Assembly: GCF_041435215.1 (NCBI RefSeq)
Contig: NZ_CP108394.1
Coordinates: forward strand, 3,720,001 to 3,784,000
DNA length: 64,000 nucleotides
DNA from: Streptomyces sp. NBC_01314
GTDB lineage: Bacteria > Actinomycetota > Actinomycetes > Streptomycetales > Streptomycetaceae
Reading direction: 5' to 3'
This document shows, one piece after another, positions 9,133 through 17,706 of the stretch. Positions within the stretch are counted from its first letter, which is position 1. Every line of letters starts with the position of its first letter. The notes beneath the pieces were generated by a model. That model made no database searches. It had not been told where the DNA came from and was given only the letters and a program-made list of their open reading frames with translations. The position numbers and the translations under genes were made by a program.

Positions 9133-10794
9133 GTGACCCAGTTCTACGCGCGTCACAAGCGAACCACGCTGGCCATCGCGACCGCCGTCGCCGCCGGCGC
9201 GCTGCTGACCACCGGGCTGACCTCCGGCGCCACCGCCCAGCCCGCGCCCGTCGCGGACAAGGCCAAGCCGGCCGGTGCCCCGGTCGCGCTGACCCCCGCC
9301 GCGCGCACCGCCCTGATCAAGAAGGCGGACGCGGCCACGACCGAGACCGCCGACGAGATAGGCCTGGGCGCCAAGGAGGACCTGGTCGTCCGTGACGTCC
9401 TCAAGGACGCGGACGGCACGGTCCACACGCGCTACGAGCGCACGTTCGGCGGACTCCCGGTCCTCGGCGGCGACCTGGTCGTCCACGAGTCCAAGGCGGG
9501 CGCCATCAAGAGCGTCACCAAGGCCACCAAGGCCACCGTCAAGGTCTCCGACCTCACCGCGGACGTCACCAAGGCCACCGCCGAGAAGCAGGCGCTGAAG
9601 GCCGCCAAGGCCGAGGGCTCCACCAAGACCGAGGCCGACAAGGCCCCGCGCAAGGTCGTCTGGGCGGCCGACGGCAAGCCCGCGCTCGCCTACGAGACGG
9701 TGGTCGGCGGCTTCCAGCACGACGGCACCCCGCAGCAGCTCCACGTGATCACCGACGCGGAGACCGGCAAGAAGCTGTTCGAGTTCGAGGCCATCCAGAC
9801 CGGCACCGGCAACAGCAAGTACAACGGCTCGGTCACCATCGGCACGACCCTGTCGGGCTCGACGTACAACCTGACGGACGCCTCGCGCGGCAACCACAAG
9901 ACGTACAACAAGGCCCGCTCCACGTCGTCCTCGGCCGGCACGCTCTTCACCGACGCCAACGACGCCTGGGGCACCGGCAGCGCCTCCAGCTCCTCCACCG
10001 ACCAGAACGCCGCCGTGGACGCCCACTACGGCGCCCAGGTCACCTGGGACTTCTACAAGAACGTCCTCGGTCGCAACGGCATCAAGAACAACGGCGTCGC
10101 CGCCTACTCCCGCGTCCACTACGGCAACGCGTACGTCAACGCGTTCTGGGACGACAGCTGCTTCTGCATGACGTACGGCGACGGCGACGGCAACGTCAAG
10201 CCGCTGACCTCCCTGGACATCGCGGGCCACGAGATGTCCCACGGCCTGACCTCCAACACGGCCGGCCTCAACTACTCCGGCGAGTCCGGTGGCCTGAACG
10301 AGGCCACCTCCGACATCTTCGGCACGGCGGTCGAGTTCTACGCGGCCAACACCAAGGACGTCGGCGACTACCTCATCGGCGAGAAGGTCGACATCTTCGG
10401 CGACGGCGCCCCGCTGCGTTACATGGACCAGCCCAGCAAGGACGGCGACTCGGCCAACTACTGGTCCTCGTCCCTGGCGAGCCTGGACGTCCACTACTCG
10501 TCGGGCCCGGCGAACCACTTCTTCTACCTCCTCTCGGAGGGCAGCGGCGCGAAGACGATCAACGGGGTCTCGTACAACTCCCCCACCTCCAACGGCGCCA
10601 CGATCACCGGCATCGGCCGCGCCAAGGCCGTCCAGATCTGGTACAAGGCGCTGAGCACGTACATGACCTCGACGACCAACTACAAGGGCGCCCGCACGGC
10701 GACCCTGAACGCGGCGTCCTCCCTCTACGGCGCCAGCAGCACGGAGTACGCGGCCGTGAACGCGGCGTGGGCGGCGGTCAACGTCAAGGCCTGA
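9133..10794 (+). CDS. Secreted thermolysin-like neutral metalloprotease (M4)
   Basis: This 553-residue preproprotein is closely related to the preceding protease through the propeptide and catalytic domain. It has signal peptide residues 1-36, an FTP/PepSY-like propeptide, zinc motif HEMSH at 366-370 and third ligand Glu390 in GGLNEATSD. It stops right after the M4 domain, so it lacks the P-domain of its neighbour. GTG at 9133 follows AAGGAG with normal spacing. Both enzymes share the DxCFCMTYGDG segment with two cysteines. An extracellular nutrient-scavenging protease made by tandem gene duplication is the simplest reading. Confidence 0.95.
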   Translation: MTQFYARHKRTTLAIATAVAAGALLTTGLTSGATAQPAPVADKAKPAGAPVALTPAARTALIKKADAATTETADEIGLGAKEDLVVRDVLKDADGTVHTRYERTFGGLPVLGGDLVVHESKAGAIKSVTKATKATVKVSDLTADVTKATAEKQALKAAKAEGSTKTEADKAPRKVVWAADGKPALAYETVVGGFQHDGTPQQLHVITDAETGKKLFEFEAIQTGTGNSKYNGSVTIGTTLSGSTYNLTDASRGNHKTYNKARSTSSSAGTLFTDANDAWGTGSASSSSTDQNAAVDAHYGAQVTWDFYKNVLGRNGIKNNGVAAYSRVHYGNAYVNAFWDDSCFCMTYGDGDGNVKPLTSLDIAGHEMSHGLTSNTAGLNYSGESGGLNEATSDIFGTAVEFYAANTKDVGDYLIGEKVDIFGDGAPLRYMDQPSKDGDSANYWSSSLASLDVHYSSGPANHFFYLLSEGSGAKTINGVSYNSPTSNGATITGIGRAKAVQIWYKALSTYMTSTTNYKGARTATLNAASSLYGASSTEYAAVNAAWAAVNVKA

Positions 10795-10837
10795 CCTGAC
10801 GTGGTGGTGCAGGTGCAGGTGTAGTTGTAGGTGACTG

Positions 10838-10876
10838 GGGCGGTACCCGGAGAGAAGGCGACTCCGGGTGCCGCCC
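10838..10876 (+). terminator. Hairpin between second protease and DUF1990 gene
   Basis: A 15-bp stem with one mismatch (GGGCGGTACCCGGAG at 10838-10852 against CTCCGGGTGCCGCCC at 10862-10876) has no T-tract, as is common for Streptomyces terminators. It ends only 13 bases before the next ATG. Confidence 0.75.
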
Positions 10877-10889
10877 TACGCTGTGCCCC

Positions 10890-11432
10890 ATGTCCCACAC
10901 CGACGGCTCACAGTCCCTCCCGTCTCCGGACGGCTTCACCTACGAGGCCGTCGGCGCGACCCGCGAGGGCCACTGCCCACCCGACTTCAACCCCCTGCAC
11001 GTCCGCTCTCGCATAGGCGAGGGCACGGACGTGTTCGAGCGGGCCGCGCACGCCGTCCGCACCTGGGAGATGCACCGCGCGATGGGCGTCGGCATACGCG
11101 CCTCCGCCCCCGAGGCGGCCCCCGGCGTCGACGTGACGGTGACGTTGGGCGGCGTCATCAAGGCCCCGTGCCGGGTGGTGTGGACCATGGACGAGCCCCG
11201 CCGCAAGGGCTGGGCCTACGGCACGCTCCCGGGCCACCCGGAGTGCGGCGAGGAGGCCTTCGTCGTCGACCGCACCGGAGACGGCACCGTCTGGCTCACG
11301 GTCACGGCCTTCAGCCGCGCCGCGAAGTGGTACGCCCGTGCGGGCGGGGCGGCGACCAGGGGGTTGCAGCATGCTTATGCGCGGCGGTGCGGGGTGGTGT
11401 TGCGGAGGCTGGTCGAGGACCCGAAGGGGTGA
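10890..11432 (+). CDS. DUF1990 family protein
   Basis: The 180-residue product shows the pattern of the DUF1990/UPF0548 family: an N-terminal FTYEAVGAT segment, the FNPLHVRSRIGEG stretch, and a C-terminal VTAFSRAAKWYARAG region. The function of the family is unknown and no catalytic residues can be named. There is no clear Shine-Dalgarno before ATG 10890; translation may be leaderless. Its last 42 bases recur in diverged form at 18746-18787, which makes the 3' end a candidate integration site for the accessory segment that follows. Confidence 0.8.
   Translation: MSHTDGSQSLPSPDGFTYEAVGATREGHCPPDFNPLHVRSRIGEGTDVFERAAHAVRTWEMHRAMGVGIRASAPEAAPGVDVTVTLGGVIKAPCRVVWTMDEPRRKGWAYGTLPGHPECGEEAFVVDRTGDGTVWLTVTAFSRAAKWYARAGGAATRGLQHAYARRCGVVLRRLVEDPKG
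11391..11432 (+). repeat. Left copy of 42-bp direct repeat (possible att site)
   Basis: The last 42 bases of the DUF1990 gene match 18746-18787 at 34 of 42 positions, including 13 identical bases GGGGTGGTGTTGC and the block CCCGAAGG. Both copies end in an in-frame TGA. An integrase remnant begins about 110 bp downstream, the usual arrangement for an attL end. The GTAGACATA repeats at 11471 and 11490 may be arm-type sites. Confidence 0.5.
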
Positions 11433-11539
11433 TCCGGGCCGGAGTGCACACGACACCGCAGCCCGCCGGCGTAGACATAGCGGTGTTCCGTAGACATACG
11501 TTGTGTTGCCTCACGTCGTGTTGCGGCTGAGGGAGCGAA

Positions 11540-12199
11540 GTGGCTTACGAGTGGCGGCTGTTCTGGGTCGGTGATGGCGGAGTGCCCGCTACCGACTGGC
11601 CGGTGACAGGGTGGGAAGACCTAGAGGCGCGCGAGCACGCGCTCGGACTGCGTGAGCAGCAGCCGATCCTCGTCTCGCCAGAGGGCCGGGTCGATCCCCG
11701 GCTGAGCGAGTGCTTCCGGAGGTCGGCGTTCTCCGCGAAGTCGCAGGGCACGCAGCTCACCTACGCGCCGCTGTACCGGTTGTTCTTCACCTTCCTGTGG
11801 CAGCGCGGTCTGAACTGGGACGGGGCGTCGGAGGACGACGTCGAGGACTGGGAGGCGTGGCGCCAGCGGGGAGCGGAGAACCCGGCGCCGGTCGGCGGCG
11901 GGACCTGGGCGAAGGAACTGGCCGCACTGAAGTTGCTGTACGACATCGCGGACAAACGCGGCTTCGTGCCGGTGAACCCGGTGACCCTGCCCGTGTCATC
12001 GGACGTGAAGACCTCGGACGTGAAGTGGCTGTCGCCCCGGGCCTTTCGGCTGTGGCGCAACGTGGGGCTCGGCGGGATGCTACCGAGCGGTCTGGAGGAC
12101 GAGGCGCGGCGCGGCCGGTACGCCGGGCGGGACACGGCGTACGCCGACCTGCTGTACTCCAGCGGCTTGCGGCGACGCGAGGGTGGCACCCTGCTGACT
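11540..12199 (+). pseudogene. Truncated tyrosine recombinase (integrase)
   Basis: From GTG 11540 (GGGAG just upstream) the frame encodes a SAM-like core-binding domain (about 60-150) and the beginning of a catalytic domain with the typical DLLYSSGLRRREGG segment holding the first active-site Arg (about 211). Homology then stops: the frame runs into the inverted-repeat element at 12200 and terminates at 12217. The HxxR and Tyr motifs are absent, so the enzyme is dead. Similar integrases are about 380 residues or more. It probably once mobilised the segment up to about 18.8 kb. Confidence 0.75.
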
Positions 12200-12362
12200 A
12201 GTGCTGTGACCGCATAGGTTCACCGGGAAGCTCGCGGCGTCCGGCGCGGTGCGTCGCACGGCGGAGCGTCGGCCTTGTACCGGCCGTACTCGGGCGATGC
12301 GACAACGCGGCGAGGTGCGTGCCGGGCGTCGCGAGCCGGCGAACCTACGCGGTCACAGCGCT
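12200..12362. mobile_element. 163-bp inverted-repeat element (MITE-like or IS remnant)
   Basis: The ends form a long imperfect inverted repeat. AGTGCTGTGACCGC at the left and its complement at the right (12351-12362) extend inward so that 23 of 26 bases match over 12201-12226, continuing to CTCGCGG/CGCGAG. No transposase fits inside. It sits exactly where the integrase frame breaks, so it is either an insertion into that gene or the fused ends of a deleted IS. No clear target duplication was seen. Confidence 0.6.
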
Positions 12363-12676
12363 GGGCCACTGCTCCTCGATCCGTTCAGGGTGAGGTCTCC
12401 CCGCATCCGCTCGGTCTCCGCGTGCGCGGATCCGGAACGGCGAGCCGCAGCCGCGGACAGGGGTCTGCCACTCGGTGGCGGCGTTCCTTCGACGCCGGCG
12501 GGAGCATGACCGGACTCTCGGGAGAAGGCCCGGCGGCCGTCACGTTCAGCGCACTGCGGCTGGCAGATCACCGTGGCGGACCGAAGGATGTGCTGTGACG
12601 GACGGCTGCGTGCTCCTCGCGGCCCGGCCGTCGCGAATCACCACGACGGCCACGCGCCGACCAGCCTGGAGGAACG
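12363..12676. other. Non-coding stretch before the YVTN genes
   Basis: Open frames occur here but none has a family resemblance or good ribosome site. The last bases carry the GGAGG ribosome site of the propeller gene. The continuation of the integrase could not be found in it. Confidence 0.5.
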
Positions 12677-13798
12677 ATGTCCCCCGCCCCCTTCGCGCTC
12701 GTAGCGTTCGCACACCCACGCCGTAGCGCACGAGGCCACTGGCTCGTCCGGTTGAGTGTCAGCCTGGCAGCGGGTTCCGTGGCCGTCCTACCGGCCGCCG
12801 CTCCGCAGGCGGCCGCAGCGCAAGCCGGCTCGGTGCCGCACAAGGACCGGCTCCACACCCGCGTCTACGTCACCAACGCCGGCTCGGACACCGTCTCGGT
12901 GATCGACACCGGCACCGGCACCGTTGCCGGCACCCCGATCCGCGTCGGCGACAACCCCGTCGCCGTGGCCACCGACACCGTTCGCGGTCGTGCCTACGTG
13001 GCCAACGCCGGTTCGAACACCGTTTCGGTGATCGACACCGGCACCGACACGGTTGTCGGCACCCCGATTCCGGTGGGCACCTTCCCCGTCGGGGTGGCCA
13101 TCGATGCCCGCCGCGGTCGCGCCTACGTCACCAACAACGGCTCGAACACGGTCACGGTCATCGCCACCCGCACCAACACCGTCGTCGGTGCCCCGATCCC
13201 GGTCGGCAATACCCCCGTCGGGGTGGCCACCGACACCGTTCGTGGTCGCGCCTACGTCACCAACCTCAATTCCGGCACGGTGTCGGTGATCGACACCGAC
13301 ACCGACGCGGTCGTCGGCACCCCGATCGCCGTCGGCGCTTTCCCCGCCGGGGTGGCCACCGACATCCGCCGCGGTCGCGCCTACGCGACCACCCTCTTGG
13401 AGACCGTTGCAGTGATCAGCACCCGCACCAACACGGTCGTCGGCGACCCGATCCCCGTCGGCCACGGCCCCCTCGCCGTGGCCACCGACGCCCGCCGCGG
13501 TCGCGCCTACGTGGCCAACAACGGTTCGAACACCGTCACGGTGATCAACACGGACACCGACACGGTGGTCGGCGATCCGATCCCCGTCGGCGCCAACCCG
13601 CAGGGAGTGGCCTCCGACGCCGCGTGCGGTCGCGCCTACGTGGCCAACAACGGTTCGAACACCGTCACGGTGATCAACACGGACACCGACACGGTGGTCG
13701 GCGATCCGATCCCCGTCGGTGCCAACCCGCTGGGAGTGGCGTTGTCGGCCGATTCGAACTGCGCGCCGTCGGCTCCCGGGCGGCCCGCCGGGGAATGA
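12677..13798 (+). CDS. Secreted seven-bladed YVTN beta-propeller protein
   Basis: The 373-residue protein has a signal peptide (about 1-50, ending in a PQAAAAQA region) followed by seven repeats of 43 residues, each beginning RxYVxNxGSNTVxVI and containing VVGxPIPVGxxPxGVA; blade 5 is one residue shorter. Seven YVTN repeats form a closed propeller, usually a binding scaffold rather than an enzyme. Two cysteines, in blade 6 (AACG) and just after blade 7 (SNC), could disulfide-lock the ring. GGAGG stands 8 bases before ATG. A paralogue follows 63 bp downstream. The ligand is unknown. Confidence 0.85.
   Translation: MSPAPFALVAFAHPRRSARGHWLVRLSVSLAAGSVAVLPAAAPQAAAAQAGSVPHKDRLHTRVYVTNAGSDTVSVIDTGTGTVAGTPIRVGDNPVAVATDTVRGRAYVANAGSNTVSVIDTGTDTVVGTPIPVGTFPVGVAIDARRGRAYVTNNGSNTVTVIATRTNTVVGAPIPVGNTPVGVATDTVRGRAYVTNLNSGTVSVIDTDTDAVVGTPIAVGAFPAGVATDIRRGRAYATTLLETVAVISTRTNTVVGDPIPVGHGPLAVATDARRGRAYVANNGSNTVTVINTDTDTVVGDPIPVGANPQGVASDAACGRAYVANNGSNTVTVINTDTDTVVGDPIPVGANPLGVALSADSNCAPSAPGRPAGE
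12860..13759 (+). repeat. Seven tandem 129-bp coding repeats (propeller blades)
   Basis: The repeat period is 129 bp (126 in unit 5). Units 6 (from 13502) and 7 (from 13631) are almost identical for their first ~110 bases, indicating a recent unit duplication or gene conversion. Confidence 0.85.
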
Positions 13799-13861
13799 GC
13801 CCCCCTCCCCGCCGCCCCCCGAGGCGACGGGCTCCCAAGACCCGATCAGCCTGGAGGAACG

Positions 13862-14998
13862 ATGTCCCCTGTCCCCCCTGAGCCCCTATCGGCCGGCCTC
13901 TTCTCGCACCCACGCCGTAGCGCACGGCGCCCGGGGCCCGGCCGGCTGAGCGTCACCCTGGCAGCGGCGGTGTCCGTCGCTCTCCTACCCGGTGTCGCCG
14001 CGCACGCCGTCGCGGCTCCGGCCGGGACGTCGCCGCACAAGGACCGGCTTGAGAATCGTCTTTACGTCACCAACGCAGGTTCGGACAACGTTTCGGTGAT
14101 CAGCACCAGGAACAGGGCGGTCGTCGGCGACCCGATCCCCGTCGGCAGCAGCCCCGAAGGCGTGGCCACCGACAACGTTCGCGGTCGCGCCTACGTGACC
14201 AACGGCTTCTCGAACACCGTGTCGGTGATCGACACGGACACCGACACGGTGGTCGGCGATCCGATCCCCGTCGGCAGCTTCCCGTCCGAGGTGGCCATCG
14301 ACTCCCGCAGAGGTCGCGCCTACGTCACCAACTTCAGCTCCGACACCGTCTCGGTGATCAACATCGACACGAATACGGTCGTGGGCTCCCCGATCCCGAT
14401 CGGCGACGGCCCGCAGGGGGTGGCCATCGACCCCGTCCGCGGTCGCGCCTATGTCGCCGACTTCGGTTCGAACACCGTCTCGGTGATCGACACCGACACC
14501 GACACCGTCGTCGGCGATCCGATCCCGGTCGGCAGGTTCCCCGTCGGAGTGGCCATCGACACCCGCCGTGATCGCGTCTACGTGGCCAACAACGGCTCGA
14601 ACACCGTTTCGGTCATCAACACCCGCACCGACGCGGTCGTCGGGAACCCCATCCCGGTCGGCGACTTCCCGGCCGGGGTGGCCACCGACCATCGCCTCGG
14701 TCGCGCCTACGTCACCAACTCCGGCTCGAACAGCGTTTCCGTCATCGACACCGACACCGACACGGTCGTGGGCACCCCGATCCCCGTCGGCACCAACCCC
14801 GCCGGGGTGGTCACCGACGCCGTTTGCGGTCGCGCCTACGTGGCCAACAACGGCTCGAACACGGTCTCGGTCATCAGCACCCGCACCGACGCGGTCGTCG
14901 GCACCCCGATCCCCGTGGGCAGCAAGCCGCAGGGACTGGCGTTGTCAGCGGATTCGAAGTGCGGGTCGCCGACTCCCGGATGGCCCGCCGGGGAATAG
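13862..14998 (+). CDS. Secreted seven-bladed YVTN beta-propeller protein, tandem paralogue
   Basis: The 378-residue paralogue of the preceding gene has a signal peptide (about 1-56, ending AHAVAAPA) and seven 43-residue YVTN blades starting at residue 66. The same cysteine pair is present (AVCG in blade 6, SKCG in the tail), as is the same C-terminal PAGE. Even the leader matches: GGAGGAACG precedes both ATG codons and HPRRSAR is shared. Probably secreted or surface-exposed; binding partner unknown. A strong terminator follows. The pair lies within a probable integrated element. Confidence 0.85.
   Translation: MSPVPPEPLSAGLFSHPRRSARRPGPGRLSVTLAAAVSVALLPGVAAHAVAAPAGTSPHKDRLENRLYVTNAGSDNVSVISTRNRAVVGDPIPVGSSPEGVATDNVRGRAYVTNGFSNTVSVIDTDTDTVVGDPIPVGSFPSEVAIDSRRGRAYVTNFSSDTVSVINIDTNTVVGSPIPIGDGPQGVAIDPVRGRAYVADFGSNTVSVIDTDTDTVVGDPIPVGRFPVGVAIDTRRDRVYVANNGSNTVSVINTRTDAVVGNPIPVGDFPAGVATDHRLGRAYVTNSGSNSVSVIDTDTDTVVGTPIPVGTNPAGVVTDAVCGRAYVANNGSNTVSVISTRTDAVVGTPIPVGSKPQGLALSADSKCGSPTPGWPAGE
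14057..14959 (+). repeat. Seven tandem 129-bp coding repeats (second propeller)
   Basis: Units are in strict 129-bp register from 14057, each encoding one YVTN blade. They are more uniform in length than the first gene, which has a 3-bp deletion in unit 5. Confidence 0.85.
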
Positions 14999-15046
14999 GC
15001 GCTCCACCTCCCGCCGCCCGCCGCGGCAGGCGTGAACGCGCAGGCG

Positions 15047-15082
15047 AACGGCTCCCGACCGGCACACCGGTCGGGAGCCGTT
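15047..15082 (+). terminator. Perfect 16-bp hairpin terminator after YVTN genes
   Basis: AACGGCTCCCGACCGG (15047-15062), loop CACA and the exact complement (15067-15082) form a very stable stem, 49 bp past the stop codon. Confidence 0.9.
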
Positions 15083-15232
15083 CCGTGGCCACCGCCCGCC
15101 GGGCACCGCGATCCGGGGATCCGGACTCACGACAGCCTTTTCCACTCACCCCGCATGGCACCGGACCCAACGAGCCCAACCACCCGCCTGTCCGATGATC
15201 CGCCGGACCGGCCTGTCCGAAGCTGACGGAGG

Positions 15233-16612
15233 GGGTGTGTCAACTTAACGGCTGATCTTGGTTGTTGAAGGTCAGTTGTTGCTCGGGGTGAGGCGGCCTT
15301 CGAAGGCGATCTGGAAGGCGTTCAGGGGCGCCTTCCAGCGCATGGTCCACCGCTTGCGGCCCTTGCCGGTCGGGTCCAGGCTCATCAGCGCCATGTAGAT
15401 GCACTTCAAAGCGGCGGCCTCGTTGGGGAAGTGCCCGCGGGCGCGGACAGCCCTGCGGATGCGGGCGTTAACGCTCTCGATCGCGTTCGTGCTGCAGATG
15501 ACCTTGCGTATCTCGACGTCGAAGGAGAGGAAGGGCACGAACTCGGCCCAGGCGTCCGACCACAGCTTCACGATCGCCGGATACTTCCCTCCCCAGGACT
15601 CCTGGAACTCCAGGAACCGCTCCGTCGCCGCATCCTCGCTGGGTGCGGTGTAGACGGGCTTGAGCGCCCCTGCGACCTTGTCCCAGTCCTGACGGGCGGC
15701 GTAACGGAACGAATTGCGCAGCAGGTGAACCACGCACGTCTGGACAATCGTGCGGGGCCAGACGGCCTCCACCGCATCGGGAAGGCCCTTGAGCCCGTCG
15801 CAGACGAGCATGAGCACGTCGTCCAGGCCGCGGTTCTTCAGCTCCGTGAACACGTGCAGCCAGTACTTCGCGCCCTCGCCGCCGTCGCCGGCCCAGATGC
15901 CGAGGATGTCGCGGGTGCCGTCCACGGTCACCGCCATCACCACGTAGATCGGACGGTTCGCGACCTTTCCTTCCCTGATCTTCACGTTGATGGCGTCCAC
16001 GAACAGGACGGGGTAGACGCGGTCGAGGGGCCGGTTCTGCCATTCGGCCATGCCGTCCATGACCTTATCGGTGATGGTGGAGATGGTCTGTTTGGACACC
16101 TCCGCTCCGTAGACCTCGGCGAGATGAGCGGAGATCTCTCCGTGAGTGAGGCCCTTCGCGGACAAGGAGAGCACCATCTCGTCGACGCCGGTCAGACGCC
16201 GTTGGCGCTTCTTGACGATCTGCGGCTCGAAGCTGCCGGCGGTATCGCGCGGCACCCTCACCTCCACCGGGCCGACATCGGTCAGCACGGTCTTCGCCCG
16301 GGTCCCGTTGCGGCTGTTGCCGTTGTTCTTCCCGGCCGGATCGTGCTTCTCGTAGCCGACGTGGTCGGTGATCTCGCCCTCCAGAGCGGACTCGAGCACT
16401 CGCTTCGTGAGCTGTTGCAACAGCCCGCCCTCGCCGGTCAGTTGCAGCCCCTCGTTTCGGGCACGGTCAACGAGCATCGCAACGAGCTGCTCGTCCGACA
16501 CCGCACTCGTCGGTGCCTGAACCACCTGCTCGGCCTGCTCGTTCTCCACGACGGTCTCCGTCATCAGACGCATCTCCTTGATCAGCAGATCCGCCGTTGA
16601 TTAGACACTCCC
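15233..16612 (-). mobile_element. Intact IS256-family insertion sequence
   Basis: This 1380-bp element carries one transposase. Terminal inverted repeats begin GGGTGTGTC (left) and GGGAGTGTC (right, complement) and match at 21 of 26 positions, including AACGGC and GATCT. It is bounded by an 8-bp direct target duplication GACGGAGG at 15225-15232 and 16613-16620, the size expected for IS256 elements. Intact ends, duplication and transposase suggest a fairly recent, possibly active insertion. Confidence 0.9.
15272..16564 (-). CDS. IS256-family transposase
   Basis: The transposase is 430 residues counted from ATG 16564, nine bases after AAGGAG; an in-frame ATG at 16573 directly abuts the ribosome site and is less likely. 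DDE residues are Asp190 (VLFVDAI), Asp256 (LVCDGLKG) and Glu363 (TNAIESVNARIRR), with 66- and 107-residue spacings typical of the family. The N-terminal DNA-binding region and the C-terminal part after the catalytic Glu are complete. It catalyses copy-out/paste-in transposition of its own element. Confidence 0.93.
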   Translation of the reverse strand: MTETVVENEQAEQVVQAPTSAVSDEQLVAMLVDRARNEGLQLTGEGGLLQQLTKRVLESALEGEITDHVGYEKHDPAGKNNGNSRNGTRAKTVLTDVGPVEVRVPRDTAGSFEPQIVKKRQRRLTGVDEMVLSLSAKGLTHGEISAHLAEVYGAEVSKQTISTITDKVMDGMAEWQNRPLDRVYPVLFVDAINVKIREGKVANRPIYVVMAVTVDGTRDILGIWAGDGGEGAKYWLHVFTELKNRGLDDVLMLVCDGLKGLPDAVEAVWPRTIVQTCVVHLLRNSFRYAARQDWDKVAGALKPVYTAPSEDAATERFLEFQESWGGKYPAIVKLWSDAWAEFVPFLSFDVEIRKVICSTNAIESVNARIRRAVRARGHFPNEAAALKCIYMALMSLDPTGKGRKRWTMRWKAPLNAFQIAFEGRLTPSNN

Positions 16613-16858
16613 GACGGAGGGGTCATGGGGATCGAGCTTGAGATTTTGTGGCTGGTCGTGGCGAGTTGACGGATGCGGCGTGAGAGCGGATGGCGCCGCT
16701 CTTGCCCACGCCGGATGGTCGGGGGCGACCCTGGCGTGACTGCTGTAGTCGGCCTCAAAGGCGACCACACGGAAGCCCCGTTCGTGCAGCGCGTGTGCCT
16801 GCCAGCCGGCGTTGGTGGTTTTGCCCGCAGTCCGCGGACTGATGTGGGCGATGATCAT
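16613..16858 (-). pseudogene. ParA-like ATPase, N-terminal fragment
   Basis: From ATG 16858 (minus strand, AAAGG upstream) the product begins MIIAHISPRTAGKTTNAG and continues into HERGFRVVAFEADYS. This is the deviant-Walker A start and beta-2 strand of a ParA/MinD-type ATPase. Only about 60 residues remain before the sequence becomes unrelated, and the IS256 copy now sits just beyond. It is likely a leftover of a plasmid or integrative element partition gene. Confidence 0.5.
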
Positions 16859-16904
16859 CTGCTTCTACCTTTCTGCTGCGAGACCCGCCGGACAGAAGGT
16901 CTCC

Positions 16905-17336
16905 GACGGCGCGACCACCACGATGGTGCCGCTGATGGCCGCCACCCTGCTGGTCGTCGTCGCCTCCCAGGTCCCCAAGCTCGGCGGCAGCCTGGCCGAC
17001 GTCGCCGCCGTCGTCCCCTTCTACGTCGCGTTCCTCGTCGTGATGGCGTTCGCCGGCAAGGCCGTGGCACGCCTGTTCCGCCTGGACCCGCCCGGGAGCC
17101 GGGCCATCGTCTTCACCGGCGCGACCCGCAACTCCCTCGTCGTGCTCCCCCTCGCCCTGGCACTGCCCGACGACCTGGCCGTGGCCGCCGTCGTCGTGGT
17201 CACCCAGACCCTCGTCGAGGTCCTCGGCATGGTCACCTACGTCCGGCTCATCCCCCGCCTGGTGCCCGCCAAGGACCACAGCGGCAGCGTTCCCGTCGCC
17301 CCCTGGCAACCGCAGGCCCCGCGGTCCGAGAGCTGA
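16905..17336 (+). pseudogene. Acr3/ArsB-type arsenite efflux permease, C-terminal fragment
   Basis: The last ~143 codons of a bile acid:sodium symporter/Acr3-type protein remain: hydrophobic helices, then FTGATRNSLVVLPLALALP and VTQTLVEVLGMVTYVRLIP, which are hallmark segments of Acr3 transporters. The first two-thirds of the protein and any start codon are missing, and the sequence abuts the 5' end of the parA fragment on the other strand. It indicates loss of an arsenic-resistance locus by rearrangement. Confidence 0.65.
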
Positions 17337-17435
17337 CTCCCGACCGTGCGGCAGCTCGGACGGCAGGCCCAGCCGGATGCACTCCCGCTCTCGCAACTGC
17401 GGGCGCTGCCAAACTCGTTGGCCATCGTCGGGGCC

Positions 17436-17706
17436 TCAACTCGGCGGCAGCGAACGCGGCCCGCTGCCCCGGTGGCCGCGCGGCACCGGCCGCACCGTCC
17501 CCGACGGCTGGGTCTCCGCGCCGACGGCCAGGTCGCCGGCCTCGCGCGTCGGCTGGGCACCGGCGAGCGGTCGGCCTGGAGCAGTTCCGCGACGGTGCAG
17601 TTCAACGCCGCGCACATCAGGTCCAGGTCGTCGAGCCGGAGGGTGACCGGCTTGCCGCCCCACAGCGCGGCGACCTTGCTCAGCGAGGGGTTGAACCCCA
17701 CCTTGC
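17436..17706 (-). pseudogene. Fragment of a small HTH (Cro/CI-like) protein
   Basis: On the minus strand, PSLSKVAALWGG, KPVTLRLDDLDLMCAALNCT and VAELLQAD is the second half of an HTH domain seen in small regulators near actinobacterial integrases. The coding signal then shifts frame near 17545: the next frame reads REAGDLAVGAETQPSGTVRP and ends in TGA at 17436. The N-terminal helix is missing, so this is a truncated and frameshifted remnant. Confidence 0.5.

Noticed and set aside
12275..12598. 107-codon open frame after the integrase remnant
   Set aside because: It overlaps the inverted-repeat element, is Arg/Ser-rich, and has no ribosome site or homology pattern.
12860..14959. Regular 129-bp repeats considered as a CRISPR or minisatellite
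   Set aside because: They are in frame, encode YVTN blades, and have no short-repeat/unique-spacer alternation.
15083..15224. Possible small gene between the YVTN terminator and IS256
   Set aside because: No start with ribosome site and no coding bias; repeated CCTGTCCGA words are not long enough to interpret.
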